Below, one piece after another: positions 16,110 through 24,286 of a DNA stretch of 38,011 nt; the first letter of the stretch is position 1, and every line of letters starts with the position of its first letter. The DNA is from Vibrio hannami (GTDB lineage Bacteria; Pseudomonadota; Gammaproteobacteria; Enterobacterales; Vibrionaceae): positions 1-38,011 of the forward strand of contig NZ_JARQZP010000008.1 in NCBI RefSeq assembly GCF_029589055.1, written 5' to 3'. The position numbers were made by a program, and so were the translations under genes. The notes under the pieces were generated by a model. The model saw only the letters and a program-made list of their open reading frames with translations, ran no database searches and was not told the origin of the DNA.

Positions 16110-18523
16110 TGGTTAATAAGGTTAATGTGAAGTTCAGAGCTGAGACGAAATCGGCTCAGGAGGACATTCAAAAGCTCTCCAGACAGCAACAAGCTTTTAA
16201 AGGAGAGCTGGTTAAGGTTCAGGGCAGAGCAAAGGAGTTTAACGCCACTCTGAGCGATGTCAGAGCTTATGAGCAATATCAAAAGCGGGTCGGCACCATC
16301 GGCGAAAAGCTGAAGACAAACAAGTCCCGAATTGATGAGCTCAACAAGGTTCAGAAAGAGCGTGGCCGATTGCTCAAGGGAGAGGCTAAAGAGCTCGAAG
16401 CCCTTAAGGGGAAAACGGCCACCCTTGTCACTGAGGAAAAATCCCTTAAAAACTCGCTGCAAGGCGTCTCAGAAAAGCTCAGAGCGTCAGGGGTGAACAC
16501 CAATCGCCTCGAAGATGCCAAGGAAGCGCTGGCGCGTCGTGGGAGCCGATTAAACAAACAGCTTGAGCGAGAAAATGCATTACTTGACCGCTCAAACAAG
16601 CTCCAGAAACGCAAGGCCGAGCTCACCTCAAGGGCGGGTGAGGTTGCCAAGGTGGGCGCGGTGGGGACGTTGGCGGCGGCTGGCCTGTCTTACAAAGCCG
16701 CCTCTGATAACCAATATTCTTTTGCTGAGGTTCAAAAGACGCTGGAAGATGGCACGACGGCCAAGGATGCGAGAGCGATTCAGCTCGCCCTTGAAAAAGT
16801 CGCCATGAACACAGCCAACATGAACATTGAAGATGCGAACCGCTTGGCCGCTGGCGGCTCTGCGGGTGGCGTGAAAAATGCGGACTTGGTCAATTACGTC
16901 AAGAACACGGGCATGATTGCGGCTGCGTGGGACATGGGCGCGGACGAAACCGCTGAGACCACGATGGCAATTCAAAACTCGATGGCGCTGGACAGTGCCG
17001 GGATGATGCAACTTGCCAATGAGATAAACCTCGCCTCGAACTCATTCGGCACCACTGCGGATAAAGTGGTGCAGTCAGTGAAACGCTCAGGCTCGATGCT
17101 GGTCAATAACGGCTTTTCTCAACAACAAGCGGTAGGCATTGCCACGGCATTGAATACGCTTGGTGCCGCGCCAGAGGAAGCAGGCACCATCATGAAAAAC
17201 ATGGTGTTAAATATGACCGCTGGCGATACGGTTTCCGGACAGGCTGCGGATGCGTTCGACAAGATTGAGCTCGACCCGGTTGAGATGGCTGAGCGGATGC
17301 AAAAAGACGCGGCTGGCGCGCTCAGAGAAGTGTTTCAGCGCGTTCAGGGGCTCGATGAGGCGGACAGAATCACCACGTTAAAAGGGATATTCGGCTCCGA
17401 GGGGCTCGGCAAGGTTCAAGACTTAGCCAATCGCTCGGATTGGCTTGATGAGATTTATGCCAAGGTCGGCACCTCTCAGGGTAATGAGGTATCCGAGGAA
17501 TATAAGATCATTGCTCAGACTCAGCGCGCCAAGGATGAAGAGTGGACGAACTCCATCAATCAGCTTGCCAGTGCGTTCGGAGAAACCTTGATGCCTGTTG
17601 TCGATACGGTTCGCCCGGTTCTGATTGAGGGCACTCAGGCGCTCACCTCATTTCTTCGTGAGAATAAAAATCTGGCCTCTGGTGCGGTGGTGGCCGCTGG
17701 TGCAGTAGGCGCGGTGGTGGCTGGCATGAAAGCCATCAAAATAGCCAAAGGTGCGAGAGACCTCATCGGCATGGCAAGAGAGGCGAGCGAACTCAGGAAA
17801 GTGAGCTCAGCCAGAAATAGCGCGTCACGGTCATCGGTGGGATTGGTGAGTCGTCTTAGAGCGCTTGATCGCCAGATGAGCATGACTGGCCGAGGGGGTG
17901 GGTTTTCCTCTGGTGGTCGCTCTCGCAAACCCGGAAACCGAACGCGGGGCGCGGGGTCGCTTTCGTCTGGTGGAAAGGGTGGCTTTGGAAAAATGGGAAT
18001 GCTTGGCAAGGCGAAAGGCTTGGTCAGGCGGGTGCCTGTATTGGGCGCGGCACTTGGTGCGGCTGATATGGCGAGCGCGGCGATGGATGGCGATATCGCC
18101 AGCGTGGTCAAAAGCGGTGCCAGCACGATTGGCGGGACATTGGGCGCGGTGCTTGGCTCAGTGGTTCCCGGAGCTGGAACGCTCATCGGCGGGGTGCTTG
18201 GCTCGATGGCCGGGGATCTGGTTGGCCGTCTGGCGACAGCGTCCTCGTTTAACTTCTTCAATGGTGATGATGAGACCGAACAGGCGCTCTCAGGTGCTCC
18301 CCTCACCGACAAGGTGAAAGAGGTGGAGCAAGCGCAAGCACTCACCGCGCGCGCCTCTCAGCTTCCTCCCATCCACATTTCTCAGACCATTGACGGCTCT
18401 GGCAAGGATGCCGATCAGGTGGCTGTGTTGTCTGCGGAAGCCATCAAGCAAATCATCCTTAATGTTCTTGATGACAGGGACAGTCAATTCAACCGTGCGC
18501 AAACCTATGCTTTGGGGGCTTAA
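16109..18523 (+). CDS. T: Tail tape measure protein, P2 gpT
   Basis: An 804-residue protein (P2 gpT is 815) that sets tail length and enters the cell with the DNA. The first 180 residues are coiled-coil (rich in K, E and Q). A TP901-type core follows, with SYKAASDNQYSFAEVQKTLE, later MQLANEINLASNSFGTTAD and NTLGAAPEEAGTIMKN. Hydrophobic stretches near 530-560 and glycine-rich membrane-like segments near 690-720 are typical. Its stop overlaps the gpU ATG (TAATG). Confidence 0.93.
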   Translation: MVNKVNVKFRAETKSAQEDIQKLSRQQQAFKGELVKVQGRAKEFNATLSDVRAYEQYQKRVGTIGEKLKTNKSRIDELNKVQKERGRLLKGEAKELEALKGKTATLVTEEKSLKNSLQGVSEKLRASGVNTNRLEDAKEALARRGSRLNKQLERENALLDRSNKLQKRKAELTSRAGEVAKVGAVGTLAAAGLSYKAASDNQYSFAEVQKTLEDGTTAKDARAIQLALEKVAMNTANMNIEDANRLAAGGSAGGVKNADLVNYVKNTGMIAAAWDMGADETAETTMAIQNSMALDSAGMMQLANEINLASNSFGTTADKVVQSVKRSGSMLVNNGFSQQQAVGIATALNTLGAAPEEAGTIMKNMVLNMTAGDTVSGQAADAFDKIELDPVEMAERMQKDAAGALREVFQRVQGLDEADRITTLKGIFGSEGLGKVQDLANRSDWLDEIYAKVGTSQGNEVSEEYKIIAQTQRAKDEEWTNSINQLASAFGETLMPVVDTVRPVLIEGTQALTSFLRENKNLASGAVVAAGAVGAVVAGMKAIKIAKGARDLIGMAREASELRKVSSARNSASRSSVGLVSRLRALDRQMSMTGRGGGFSSGGRSRKPGNRTRGAGSLSSGGKGGFGKMGMLGKAKGLVRRVPVLGAALGAADMASAAMDGDIASVVKSGASTIGGTLGAVLGSVVPGAGTLIGGVLGSMAGDLVGRLATASSFNFFNGDDETEQALSGAPLTDKVKEVEQAQALTARASQLPPIHISQTIDGSGKDADQVAVLSAEAIKQIILNVLDDRDSQFNRAQTYALGA

Positions 18524-18912
18524 TGCATTACGCAATTAACGACATTGTGGTGTCAGTGGCCGATGAGACGGGCGTCGATACCACGACAAGAAAATCATCC
18601 GGGCGGTTTACTGAATCGCCCAATATAGCCGGAGCCAGACAAGTGAAAGGGGCTCGCCCCCTTGACTCTTGGGTGATGGTTATGAGGGCGTTTCAAGAAT
18701 CAGGAATGCAACTTGCGGACAGCATGAGAGCGTTGATTGATGACACGGTCACAATCACCGATTTTAACGGAAATGACCGGGGTGAATGGGTGGTTCAGAG
18801 CGTCGATGACAAGGGCTCAGAGCTCGATAACGAGGGCGTGAGTGGTCAATCTGACATCACCGTCACTTTTAAGGAGTACAGGCAAGATGAAAATCACAGC
18901 GTTGTATGGTGA
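18523..18912 (+). CDS. U: Tail protein, P2 gpU
   Basis: A 129-residue tail-completion protein. It has the P2 gpU order and style but is a little shorter than P2 gpU (159). Segments PRPLDSW-like (ARPLDSWVMVMRAFQESG) and the C-terminal SDITVTFKEY are consistent. It lies between T and X, and its last 26 bases overlap gene X in another frame. Confidence 0.7.
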   Translation: MHYAINDIVVSVADETGVDTTTRKSSGRFTESPNIAGARQVKGARPLDSWVMVMRAFQESGMQLADSMRALIDDTVTITDFNGNDRGEWVVQSVDDKGSELDNEGVSGQSDITVTFKEYRQDENHSVVW

Positions 18913-19096
18913 GACCGTTGGCGATTTGCTCAATCGGGTGCTTGGTGATGACAACGACGAGCTTGAGGAGGCGTTTTACCAACTCAATCAGGGTCATTCT
19001 TCTCGCTTTCTGACTCAAGGCGCGATTTACACCCTTCCGGACAATCCGGAATCCGAACCAAGCGGAACAAATGAAGGGCTCGCGAGATGGCAATGA
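18887..19096 (+). CDS. X: Tail protein, P2 gpX
   Basis: A 69-residue protein (P2 gpX is 67) with the LysM-like pattern GETVGDLLNRVLGDD, an internal LEEAFYQLNQGH and GAIYTLPD. It probably binds peptidoglycan or the tail tip. ATG 18887 has AAGGAG upstream. It overlaps gpD by 10 bases. Confidence 0.85.
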   Translation: MKITALYGETVGDLLNRVLGDDNDELEEAFYQLNQGHSSRFLTQGAIYTLPDNPESEPSGTNEGLARWQ

Positions 19097-20043
19097 TTGT
19101 GCGCTTTGAGGGCAATGGAGCGGATTTGATTCATGCGCGGTTGCTGACATGGGAGCTCACTGACGACAAAGGACGGAGCTCGGACATTCTTTCTGTCTCG
19201 CTGGATGCTGAAAGCATGGGGAATATTCCGGAGTCCGGGCGAGAGTTTGGTTTTTATATCGATGATGAATACCGGGGCAAATTTCAAATCGCGGACATTT
19301 CCGAGGACTATTGGCCTCCAGTAATCAACATTACTCTGACATCAGGGAAATTCACGGTAAATGATCCCACTGGATTGAAAGAGGCGAGAACCCGGACGTT
19401 TAAAAACACGACGTTCGGCGCAATCGTCAATGAGGTTATGACGCCTCACGGGTACATTGTCAAAGTTGAGCCCGATTTGTCTGCAAAGGTCATCACTCAT
19501 GCCAATCAGGAGCAAGAGGAGGACGACGACTTTATCTCACGGTTAGCGGAGCGATACGACGCCATATCCAAGCCCGTTGACGGGTTGTATGTCGTGGCTA
19601 AGTCCGGAAACCGAAAGGCCATGTCCGGGCAAGACATCCCCCCGGCCACTATCCCGGAAGCCTCCATTATCAAAGGGAAACTCTCTCACCCTAGCAAGCG
19701 CGTTTTCAAGGGGGTCAAAGTGAAATGGTTTGATTCTGAAACCGCCAAAAGTGGTGAGGTGGTTATCGGCTCCGCGCCTTTTAAAGCGGTCAGGAACCAA
19801 TACAAGAACGAAAGTGACGCGAGAGAAAAAGCCGATTCGGAGCTATACCGGGCAACCCGAAAAGGCCAATCACTCAATCTCACTGTTCAGGGGCAAAAAG
19901 GGATCTTTGCGGAGTCAATTATCAGCATCGACAACCCGCTCAATGAGCGGTTTTCGGGCGATTGGTCTACCGATACCGTTTTGCTTTCTGGAGATAAAAC
20001 GAAATATTCCATCAACATACAGGCCACAAGGCCGAGGAACTAA
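19087..20043 (+). CDS. D: Tail hub protein, P2 gpD
   Basis: A 318-residue protein of the gpD / phage late control D family (T4 gp27 and VgrG hub fold). Typical traits: an N-terminal ADLIHARLLTWELTDDKG, the central EDDDFISRLAERYDAI, and the C-terminal KATRPRN-like end. It forms the baseplate hub below the tape measure and above the gpV spike. Despite the family name it is structural. Confidence 0.9.
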   Translation: MAMIVRFEGNGADLIHARLLTWELTDDKGRSSDILSVSLDAESMGNIPESGREFGFYIDDEYRGKFQIADISEDYWPPVINITLTSGKFTVNDPTGLKEARTRTFKNTTFGAIVNEVMTPHGYIVKVEPDLSAKVITHANQEQEEDDDFISRLAERYDAISKPVDGLYVVAKSGNRKAMSGQDIPPATIPEASIIKGKLSHPSKRVFKGVKVKWFDSETAKSGEVVIGSAPFKAVRNQYKNESDAREKADSELYRATRKGQSLNLTVQGQKGIFAESIISIDNPLNERFSGDWSTDTVLLSGDKTKYSINIQATRPRN

Positions 20044-20047
20044 AAGT

Positions 20048-20596
20048 ATGAGAAAAATCGCGTTAATCGTGGGGCATGGTGCGGCCAAACAAGGCGCATC
20101 AAATGACAATGGTGTAACTGAGTATCTCTTTAATGACGAGCTCGCGCACATGATTGCCCCGATACTCATTCAGCGTGGCTTTGAGCCGCTGATTGTCTAT
20201 CGCACGGGGAGCTATCGGGAATTGCCCAAGCAGGTCAATGATACGGGCGCGGATGTGGCGGTCTCTCTTCATTGTAATGCGTTCAATAAAAAGGCGTCCG
20301 GCTCTGAGGTGCTGCACTATATGAACTCTTCAAAGAGCGAGAAGCTGGCGCGCTGCATCAATATAAACGTGCTCGACGCGCTGGAGTTACCAGACAGAGG
20401 TTTGCGCCCGGTGAATGTTAAGCAAAAAGGCAAGGCGGGAGACCGGGGAGGTTATCTCTGTTTTAAAACGGCTATGCCGTGCGTGATTGTGGAGCCGTTT
20501 TTTATCGACAATGATTCCGACCTTGCCAGAGCAACGGAGTGCAAGTTTGCACTGGCTCAGGCTATTGCAAGAGGGGTGATTGAATATGCTGGATAA
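20048..20596 (+). CDS. Endolysin: N-acetylmuramoyl-L-alanine amidase (Amidase_3)
   Basis: A 182-residue zinc amidase that cuts the peptide from muramic acid. Zinc ligands can be read as His10 (IVGHG), His in SLHCNAFN and the catalytic Glu in VEPFFIDN; TEYLFND supplies another acidic ligand. No signal peptide is seen, so release depends on a holin. ATG 20048 follows the gpD stop by 4 bases. It heads the second lysis cluster (amidase, holin, spanins). Confidence 0.87.
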   Translation: MRKIALIVGHGAAKQGASNDNGVTEYLFNDELAHMIAPILIQRGFEPLIVYRTGSYRELPKQVNDTGADVAVSLHCNAFNKKASGSEVLHYMNSSKSEKLARCININVLDALELPDRGLRPVNVKQKGKAGDRGGYLCFKTAMPCVIVEPFFIDNDSDLARATECKFALAQAIARGVIEYAG

Positions 20597-20765
20597 GATC
20601 AAGCAATCCCTTGGCAGTAAGAAAACAAAGGCGGCTATCTTTACCGCCTTTTTTGTTGGTCTTTATCAGGCATTACCCTCTCTTGAGCCTTATTTGCCTG
20701 ATTGGGCTTTAACGGTCATTGCCGTGTTTGCCAAAGTGGGCGCGGTCATCTTTGGAGCGTTTTAA
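20586..20765 (+). CDS. Small holin-like membrane protein
   Basis: A 59-residue protein with two hydrophobic stretches (AAIFTAFFVGLYQALP and WALTVIAVFAKVGAVIFGAF) and a basic N-terminus, overlapping the amidase by 11 bases. Size and place between endolysin and spanins fit a class II holin, which would let the amidase through the inner membrane. ATG 20586 is used, because AGAGGGG is well placed for it. Confidence 0.7.
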   Translation: MLDKIKQSLGSKKTKAAIFTAFFVGLYQALPSLEPYLPDWALTVIAVFAKVGAVIFGAF

Positions 20766-21193
20766 TGTTTGTAATGTTGAAATCTATCAAGTTCTGGCTG
20801 GTTGCGGGGTTGGTTACAATTGCCTTGGCGGGGCTGGCCTATTTGTCTTATGACTACGGAGTGACATCCACCGAGGCCGATTGGCAAGCCAAAGAGCTCA
20901 AAGCCAAAGAACGCTATGACGCGGAAGTTAAGGCAATCGAAGCGGAGCGAGACAAGCAGCGAGACCGGGCGAATGGTGCCGAACAGCGCTATGAGAGCGA
21001 AAAGGGAAAGACAAAAACCAAGTTTGTCACGGTAAAGCAAGAGGTGATCAAGTATGTACAAAAAAATCCTGATTCTAAGTGCATCGTTAATGATGCTGAG
21101 TGGCTGCGCATCCGAGCCGCCAATATTAAAGCCAATCGAAAAGCGTCCGATTCTGGAGATGCCACCCGCGAGCCTGATGACTCCACCGGGTGA
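20765..21193 (+). CDS. Rz: Inner-membrane spanin, Rz-like
   Basis: A 142-residue protein: one N-terminal transmembrane helix (about residues 7-30), then a long charged periplasmic coiled coil (WQAKELKAKERYDAEVKAIE onward). This is the usual layout of i-spanins, which with the outer-membrane partner disrupt the outer membrane. The partner gene Rz1 begins inside its 3' end in another frame. The start ATG overlaps the holin stop (TAATG). Confidence 0.82.
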   Translation: MFVMLKSIKFWLVAGLVTIALAGLAYLSYDYGVTSTEADWQAKELKAKERYDAEVKAIEAERDKQRDRANGAEQRYESEKGKTKTKFVTVKQEVIKYVQKNPDSKCIVNDAEWLRIRAANIKANRKASDSGDATREPDDSTG

Positions 21194-21341
21194 GTGGTTG
21201 TTTAAAGGGAGTTATGAATCCGATGCTGAAATACTGGCAGAAGATACAGCCAATGCGGAAATCTCGGCCGAGAACCGCGATAAGTTGCTAGGGCTTCAGA
21301 GCTGGATAAAAGTCCAGCTCGCCAAAGAGACTGAGCAATAA
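21054..21341 (+). CDS. Rz1: Outer-membrane spanin lipoprotein, Rz1-like
   Basis: A 95-residue protein with a lipoprotein signal peptide and lipobox LSGC (Cys about residue 18), then a proline-rich stretch (PPILKPIEKRPILEMPPAS). This is the o-spanin pattern; it bridges to Rz. It starts 140 bases inside Rz and extends 148 bases beyond, so it is overlapping rather than fully nested. Its stop codon directly touches element C. Confidence 0.85.
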   Translation: MYKKILILSASLMMLSGCASEPPILKPIEKRPILEMPPASLMTPPGEWLFKGSYESDAEILAEDTANAEISAENRDKLLGLQSWIKVQLAKETEQ

Positions 21342-21435
21342 TGCAATCAAAAGTGCGCTCCTCGAGCAGCTGAAGCTGCGCAAAGTGATGGCAAATTTGC
21401 GGTCGTTACCTGGTATTTTGTGTGATTTTGCAATC
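21342..21435 (+). repeat. Three-box element C (94 bp, middle box degenerate)
   Basis: Boxes: TGCAATC 21342-21348, GATGGCA 21387-21393 (one mismatch) and TGCAATC 21429-21435. TTACCTGGTA (21406-21415) is centred between the last two. The half-element matches the reverse complement of element F (TTTGCGGTCG then CCTGG). It is the only copy between converging genes rather than upstream of one. Confidence 0.8.
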
Positions 21436-21451
21436 AGTCCGCTATCCGGAC

Positions 21452-21479
21452 AAGGCCGCTCATTTTAGTGGCCTTATTT
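21452..21479 (+). terminator. Likely end of the late transcript
   Basis: Stem AAGGCC (21452-21457) and GGCCTT (21470-21475), followed by a short T-rich stretch. It lies between the converging late genes and the minus-strand recombinase and overlaps the recombinase stop. Confidence 0.5.
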
Positions 21480-22031
21480 CCCCTCTATTCTGTAAGCGGT
21501 AGAGCGTCCGATGTTGAGTTCTTTTGCTGCTTTGGTGACGCTGAGGCCGCTCTCTCGAAGTCGCTTAAATTCGGACACGGTTTCATCTGATAAGCCCCTT
21601 CTCCCCGGCTTGCGCCCCTCGGCCGCTGCAATGGCCTGACCTTCCTTTCTTCTTTCCTCTATCAATCCCCTTTCCATTTTAGACACTGACGCGAGAATAC
21701 TCAGCAAACCCTCCTGAGTGGCTGTCAGGCCGTCACCATTAAACTCAAACCCATCTTTGTGAAAGCGAATAGTGACGCCCTTGGCGAGCATCTCATTAAC
21801 AAAATTGACCAAGTCATCCACACCAGAGCGACACACGCGGTCAATAGAATGAATGTGCAGTGTATCACCTTGGCGACAGTGCTTTTTACACGCCTCAAGC
21901 TCAGGGCGGTCAATCGTCTTAGCTGAGCATTTCTCCTCAAACACGGTGTCCAGTTCAACCCCGTCAAGCTGTCGCTCCGTGTTTTGAATGAGCGTGGATA
22001 CACGAATGTATCCCACGTTCTGACCTTTCAA
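21474..22031 (-). CDS. Serine recombinase (resolvase/invertase family)
   Basis: A 185-residue small serine recombinase. Nucleophile Ser12 lies in YIRVST, with Arg in TERQLDG and the IHSIDRVCRSG motif supplying further catalytic arginines. A C-terminal helix-turn-helix (LSVTKAAKELNIGRSTAYRI) binds DNA. Roles of relatives are plasmid dimer resolution and inversion of fibre genes. It begins with TTG (TTGA overlapping the upstream stop) behind a strong AAGGAGGGG. No obvious res or inverted fibre site was found nearby; the 94-bp elements are candidate targets. Confidence 0.92.
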   Translation of the reverse strand: MKGQNVGYIRVSTLIQNTERQLDGVELDTVFEEKCSAKTIDRPELEACKKHCRQGDTLHIHSIDRVCRSGVDDLVNFVNEMLAKGVTIRFHKDGFEFNGDGLTATQEGLLSILASVSKMERGLIEERRKEGQAIAAAEGRKPGRRGLSDETVSEFKRLRESGLSVTKAAKELNIGRSTAYRIEGK

Positions 22032-22264
22032 AGCGTCCCCTCCTTCGGATAAAAATCCACATCATCAATAACAGTGAATGTATTTCTAATTGCGCTAATA
22101 GTAATCGGATACTTAATGGCGAGTTCCTGAGCCTGACTTTCAGATATGATTAACTGTTTTACCCTTGGGTAATCATTAACATCATGGTTTTTCGCCGTTA
22201 GTGCTTCAACAAGGCGCATTGCCGCATGAAAATCAAACAGGTTGTTTTGTCGATGTGTTGTCAT
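22028..22264 (-). CDS. Unknown 78-residue protein in the recombinase operon
   Basis: Starts at the ATG at 22264 (MTTHRQNNLFDF). A short helical N-terminus precedes a segment that looks like a helix-turn-helix (ISESQAQELAIKYPITISAI), so it may bind DNA. It is coupled to the recombinase by the TTGA overlap. The family is not recognised. Confidence 0.55.
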   Translation of the reverse strand: MTTHRQNNLFDFHAAMRLVEALTAKNHDVNDYPRVKQLIISESQAQELAIKYPITISAIRNTFTVIDDVDFYPKEGTL

Positions 22265-22274
22265 GTCTAGTGCT

Positions 22275-22631
22275 CTAATCGTGTAGTTTCTGTGGCATTG
22301 GTAAATAAGCCTCTGTATGAGTGCCGTTAGCCATGTAATAGCACCCGCTATCAACGTCTAGTTCAACATAGTCTATAAGCCATTCGCATCCATCCCAACA
22401 AAGAATCTCTTCTCCTTTTATTTCTATGTCTTCAGGGGTGTCTATGTATTCCACTTCCGGGGCTGTACGACGATTCCATATCTTTATCGCTTCGGGCTTT
22501 GTGCCCTTCTCGCCGCAGTGAGTTTCTGCGCTACAGTTATCATTTTTACATCTAACCCAAAAAACATCGGTATGGCAAAAGTCCGCAGGGCTGCCGCAGA
22601 ACGGACATGGTAACAATGTATTTGCTGTCAT
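22275..22631 (-). CDS. Lar-like zinc protein (restriction alleviation family)
   Basis: A 118-residue protein. Its first half is a Lar-type zinc ribbon: LLPCPFCGSPADF, then VRCKNDNCSAET, closing with AIKIWNRR. Rac-prophage Lar modulates the host EcoK type I enzyme, so an anti-restriction role is possible but unproven here; many phage proteins share this ribbon without known function. The second half (about 60 residues, acidic, ending in EAYLPMP) is an extra domain. ATG 22631 is used for its AAAGGAG at 8 bases. Confidence 0.7.
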   Translation of the reverse strand: MTANTLLPCPFCGSPADFCHTDVFWVRCKNDNCSAETHCGEKGTKPEAIKIWNRRTAPEVEYIDTPEDIEIKGEEILCWDGCEWLIDYVELDVDSGCYYMANGTHTEAYLPMPQKLHD

Positions 22632-22632
22632 C

Positions 22633-22884
22633 TTATTTCTCCTTTCCAATTTTCATCATGTCCCCAAAAGCATTTTGGAAGTTGGAAACTGTCCACTTAA
22701 GCTCTCGAAGCTCTCTTTGCAGCGTTTGAATTTCTACCCGGCGATCTTCTGCAAGTTTCGATTGTTCAATTGCAATATACCCGCCTTTGATTAGTGCCTT
22801 TGATGAGGCTTTTTCATTGGTGAGCTCAGTGAGTTTATCTAGCATTTTTTCAGTTTCTTCGGTGGTTCGGATTGTTAGCGCCAT
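22633..22884 (-). CDS. Small ribbon-helix-helix-like protein with coiled coil
   Basis: An 83-residue protein. MALTIRTTEETEKMLDKLTE looks like the beta strand and first helix of a ribbon-helix-helix DNA-binding domain; ASSKALIKGGYIAIEQ would be the second helix. A coiled coil (ILRRVEIQTLQRELRELK-type) follows. AAGGA lies 9 bases before the ATG. It is the first gene after element D and heads the recombinase operon, so it may be the operon's regulator or a partner for element D. Confidence 0.6.
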   Translation of the reverse strand: MALTIRTTEETEKMLDKLTELTNEKASSKALIKGGYIAIEQSKLAEDRRVEIQTLQRELRELKWTVSNFQNAFGDMMKIGKEK

Positions 22885-22903
22885 TTGTTCGGTTCCTTGT
22901 TTA

Positions 22904-22996
22904 TGCAATCAAAAAAATTTGGCCAGAAATATCGAGAGAAAAATATGATTGCAAATCCAAGTCCGGAAAAGCCGGTATTCACTTAAAAATGCAATC
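22904..22996 (-). repeat. Three-box element D (93 bp)
   Basis: Boxes on the plus strand: TGCAATC 22904-22910, GATTGCA 22947-22953, TGCAATC 22990-22996. AAAGCCGGTATTC, shared with B and E, lies between the second and third boxes; the other half (TTTGGCCA) resembles element F. It has no CCTGG core. It lies 19 bases upstream of the minus-strand gene ending its block. Confidence 0.8.
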
Positions 22997-23004
22997 AGTG
23001 GAAA

Positions 23005-23268
23005 TTATGCCGACTTGTTATATCGGACTTTAAAGTCCTGAGCATCGCCACAAGTGCGAACGGGAGTAATATCGACAACGTTGTGAGCAATGCCAGTATT
23101 AACAAGATACGTTTCCACACAGGTGAATAGGTTATTGCTGCAAGCTATGTGCTCACCCTGTGTACATTTTCCAGCAAAGCCAAACTCGCCCTTATTTTCA
23201 AAAGTAGTAATAATCAATTCTTCTCTGTTATTTGTGGGCGCTGACGTGTGACTGTGTGTGTTGCTCAT
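23005..23268 (-). CDS. Unknown 87-residue protein upstream of parA (divergent)
   Basis: The start is taken as the ATG at 23268 because GGAG sits 6 bases upstream. The product has four cysteines (CTQGEHIAC, LFTC, VRTC), which may bind metal or be redox-active, and a plausible folded mix of beta and alpha. It is transcribed away from parA across a shared regulatory region. The family is not recognised. Confidence 0.55.
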   Translation of the reverse strand: MSNTHSHTSAPTNNREELIITTFENKGEFGFAGKCTQGEHIACSNNLFTCVETYLVNTGIAHNVVDITPVRTCGDAQDFKVRYNKSA

Positions 23269-23279
23269 GTGTAACTCCA

Positions 23280-23480
23280 TAGTGTTTTGAAAGAGACGGT
23301 TTAGCTGTGAGAGCGTCTCTTTATCTCCAAGATGATGAGAGAATGTCGTCTCTAAATTAGAATTGCAACAAAAAGAGACGTCTTTTTTCAATTGTCCCTT
23401 TTCTATAGTTTTAGGGACATTTCTCTTGATTTTATTTTTCTAAGGTATATTGTGTAATACATATGTAATACACAATGAGA
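23280..23480. promoter_or_regulatory. Divergent control region upstream of parA
   Basis: Contains four AGAGACG boxes, 23292-23298 (+), 23314-23320 (-), 23347-23353 (-) and 23374-23380 (+), so they can form two hairpins or bind a dimeric factor. TGTCCC and GGGACA form an inverted pair (23393-23419). A TATATT (23446-23451) is followed by partition-box array S1. Confidence 0.55.
23453..23472 (+). promoter_or_regulatory. Partition-box array S1
   Basis: Two TGTAATACA boxes at 23453 and 23464, spaced exactly 11 bp (one helical turn) just before the parA ribosome site. Likely operator and/or centromere for the ribbon-helix-helix partner. Confidence 0.7.
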
Positions 23481-23491
23481 TAGGGGACGGC

Positions 23492-24268
23492 ATGAACATA
23501 ATTGCAATGGCTAATCAGAAAGGCGGGGTAGGAAAAACTACATCGGGCGTAAATCTCGCGGCAGAGCTTGCCAGAAAACACCGGGTGTTATTTTTAGATC
23601 TCGACCCTCAAGGAAATGCGACAGAGTTACTTTGTAATGGTGAAAAGGTCTTTGAGTTTGATGAGACCATCGCGTCTTTGTTCGATAAGCCCAAAGTAAC
23701 CTGTTTGGATGATGTGATTCGTCCTGCGATGGTTGAAGAGGATGAGATTGAAAACTTGTTTGTGGTTCCTGCGGATTTTCAGCTCTCCAGAGTAATTGAG
23801 ACCTCGCTTACAAAAATTAATCGCGAGCGGATACTTGAAAAGCATCTTGCAAAGATGAAATTTGAGGCTGATTTTGTTGTGTTGGATACGCCCCCAAACT
23901 TGTCATTAACCACGCTGAACGCGATTCAGGCGTCTGAGTTGGTTGTCGTGGCCGTTGACTCTGGAAAGTTTTCTCTGAATGGTGTGCCTCCTCTTCTGGA
24001 GGCAATTGAGGAAATCAAAGATGAAAGTGACGGTTACAGGATTTTGCGTAACGAGGTGGACTCCAGAGAAAAACTCATTAATAACTTTGTTGGCAATCAG
24101 TTGAAAGCCATACCTGACGACAGAGTGTTTGAGACTATCATTCGTCGTGATTCAAACGTCGGAAAAGCAAATGCGCTTTCTCGTCCTGTCCGCTTTTATC
24201 AGCCCGGTTCAGTCGTAATCAATGACTACCGGAAAGCAGCCAAAGAAATCATTAATTACTTTATGTAA
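23492..24268 (+). CDS. parA: Partition ATPase ParA
   Basis: A 258-residue Walker-type partition ATPase. The deviant P-loop KGGVGKTT (residues 10-17), switch segment DLDPQGNAT and Walker B VVLDTPP are intact. It lacks the N-terminal helix-turn-helix of P1-type ParA, so it is of the short (type Ib) class, which is paired with small DNA-binding partners. AGGGGACG precedes the ATG at 23492. It moves plasmid copies to opposite cell halves, indicating an extrachromosomal prophage. Confidence 0.94.
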   Translation: MNIIAMANQKGGVGKTTSGVNLAAELARKHRVLFLDLDPQGNATELLCNGEKVFEFDETIASLFDKPKVTCLDDVIRPAMVEEDEIENLFVVPADFQLSRVIETSLTKINRERILEKHLAKMKFEADFVVLDTPPNLSLTTLNAIQASELVVVAVDSGKFSLNGVPPLLEAIEEIKDESDGYRILRNEVDSREKLINNFVGNQLKAIPDDRVFETIIRRDSNVGKANALSRPVRFYQPGSVVINDYRKAAKEIINYFM

Positions 24269-24283
24269 TACATAGGTAATACA
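24264..24283 (+). promoter_or_regulatory. Partition-box array S2
   Basis: TGTAATACA at 24264 and GGTAATACA at 24275, 11 bp apart, spanning the parA stop and just before the partner start. Confidence 0.65.
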
Positions 24284-24286
24284 CAT

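Noticed and set aside
17635..18345. 236-residue minus-strand frame inside the tape measure gene
   Set aside because: Its proline- and serine-rich text is the antisense of a glycine- and alanine-rich region.
21474..22031. Serine recombinase as a fibre-switching invertase
   Set aside because: The fibre is about 9 kb away and has no inverted copy of its tail end nearby; no second fibre tip lies in reverse orientation.
23005..23391. Longer start for the gene at 23005-23268
   Set aside because: The extension runs through the four AGAGACG boxes; the ATG at 23268 has a good ribosome site.
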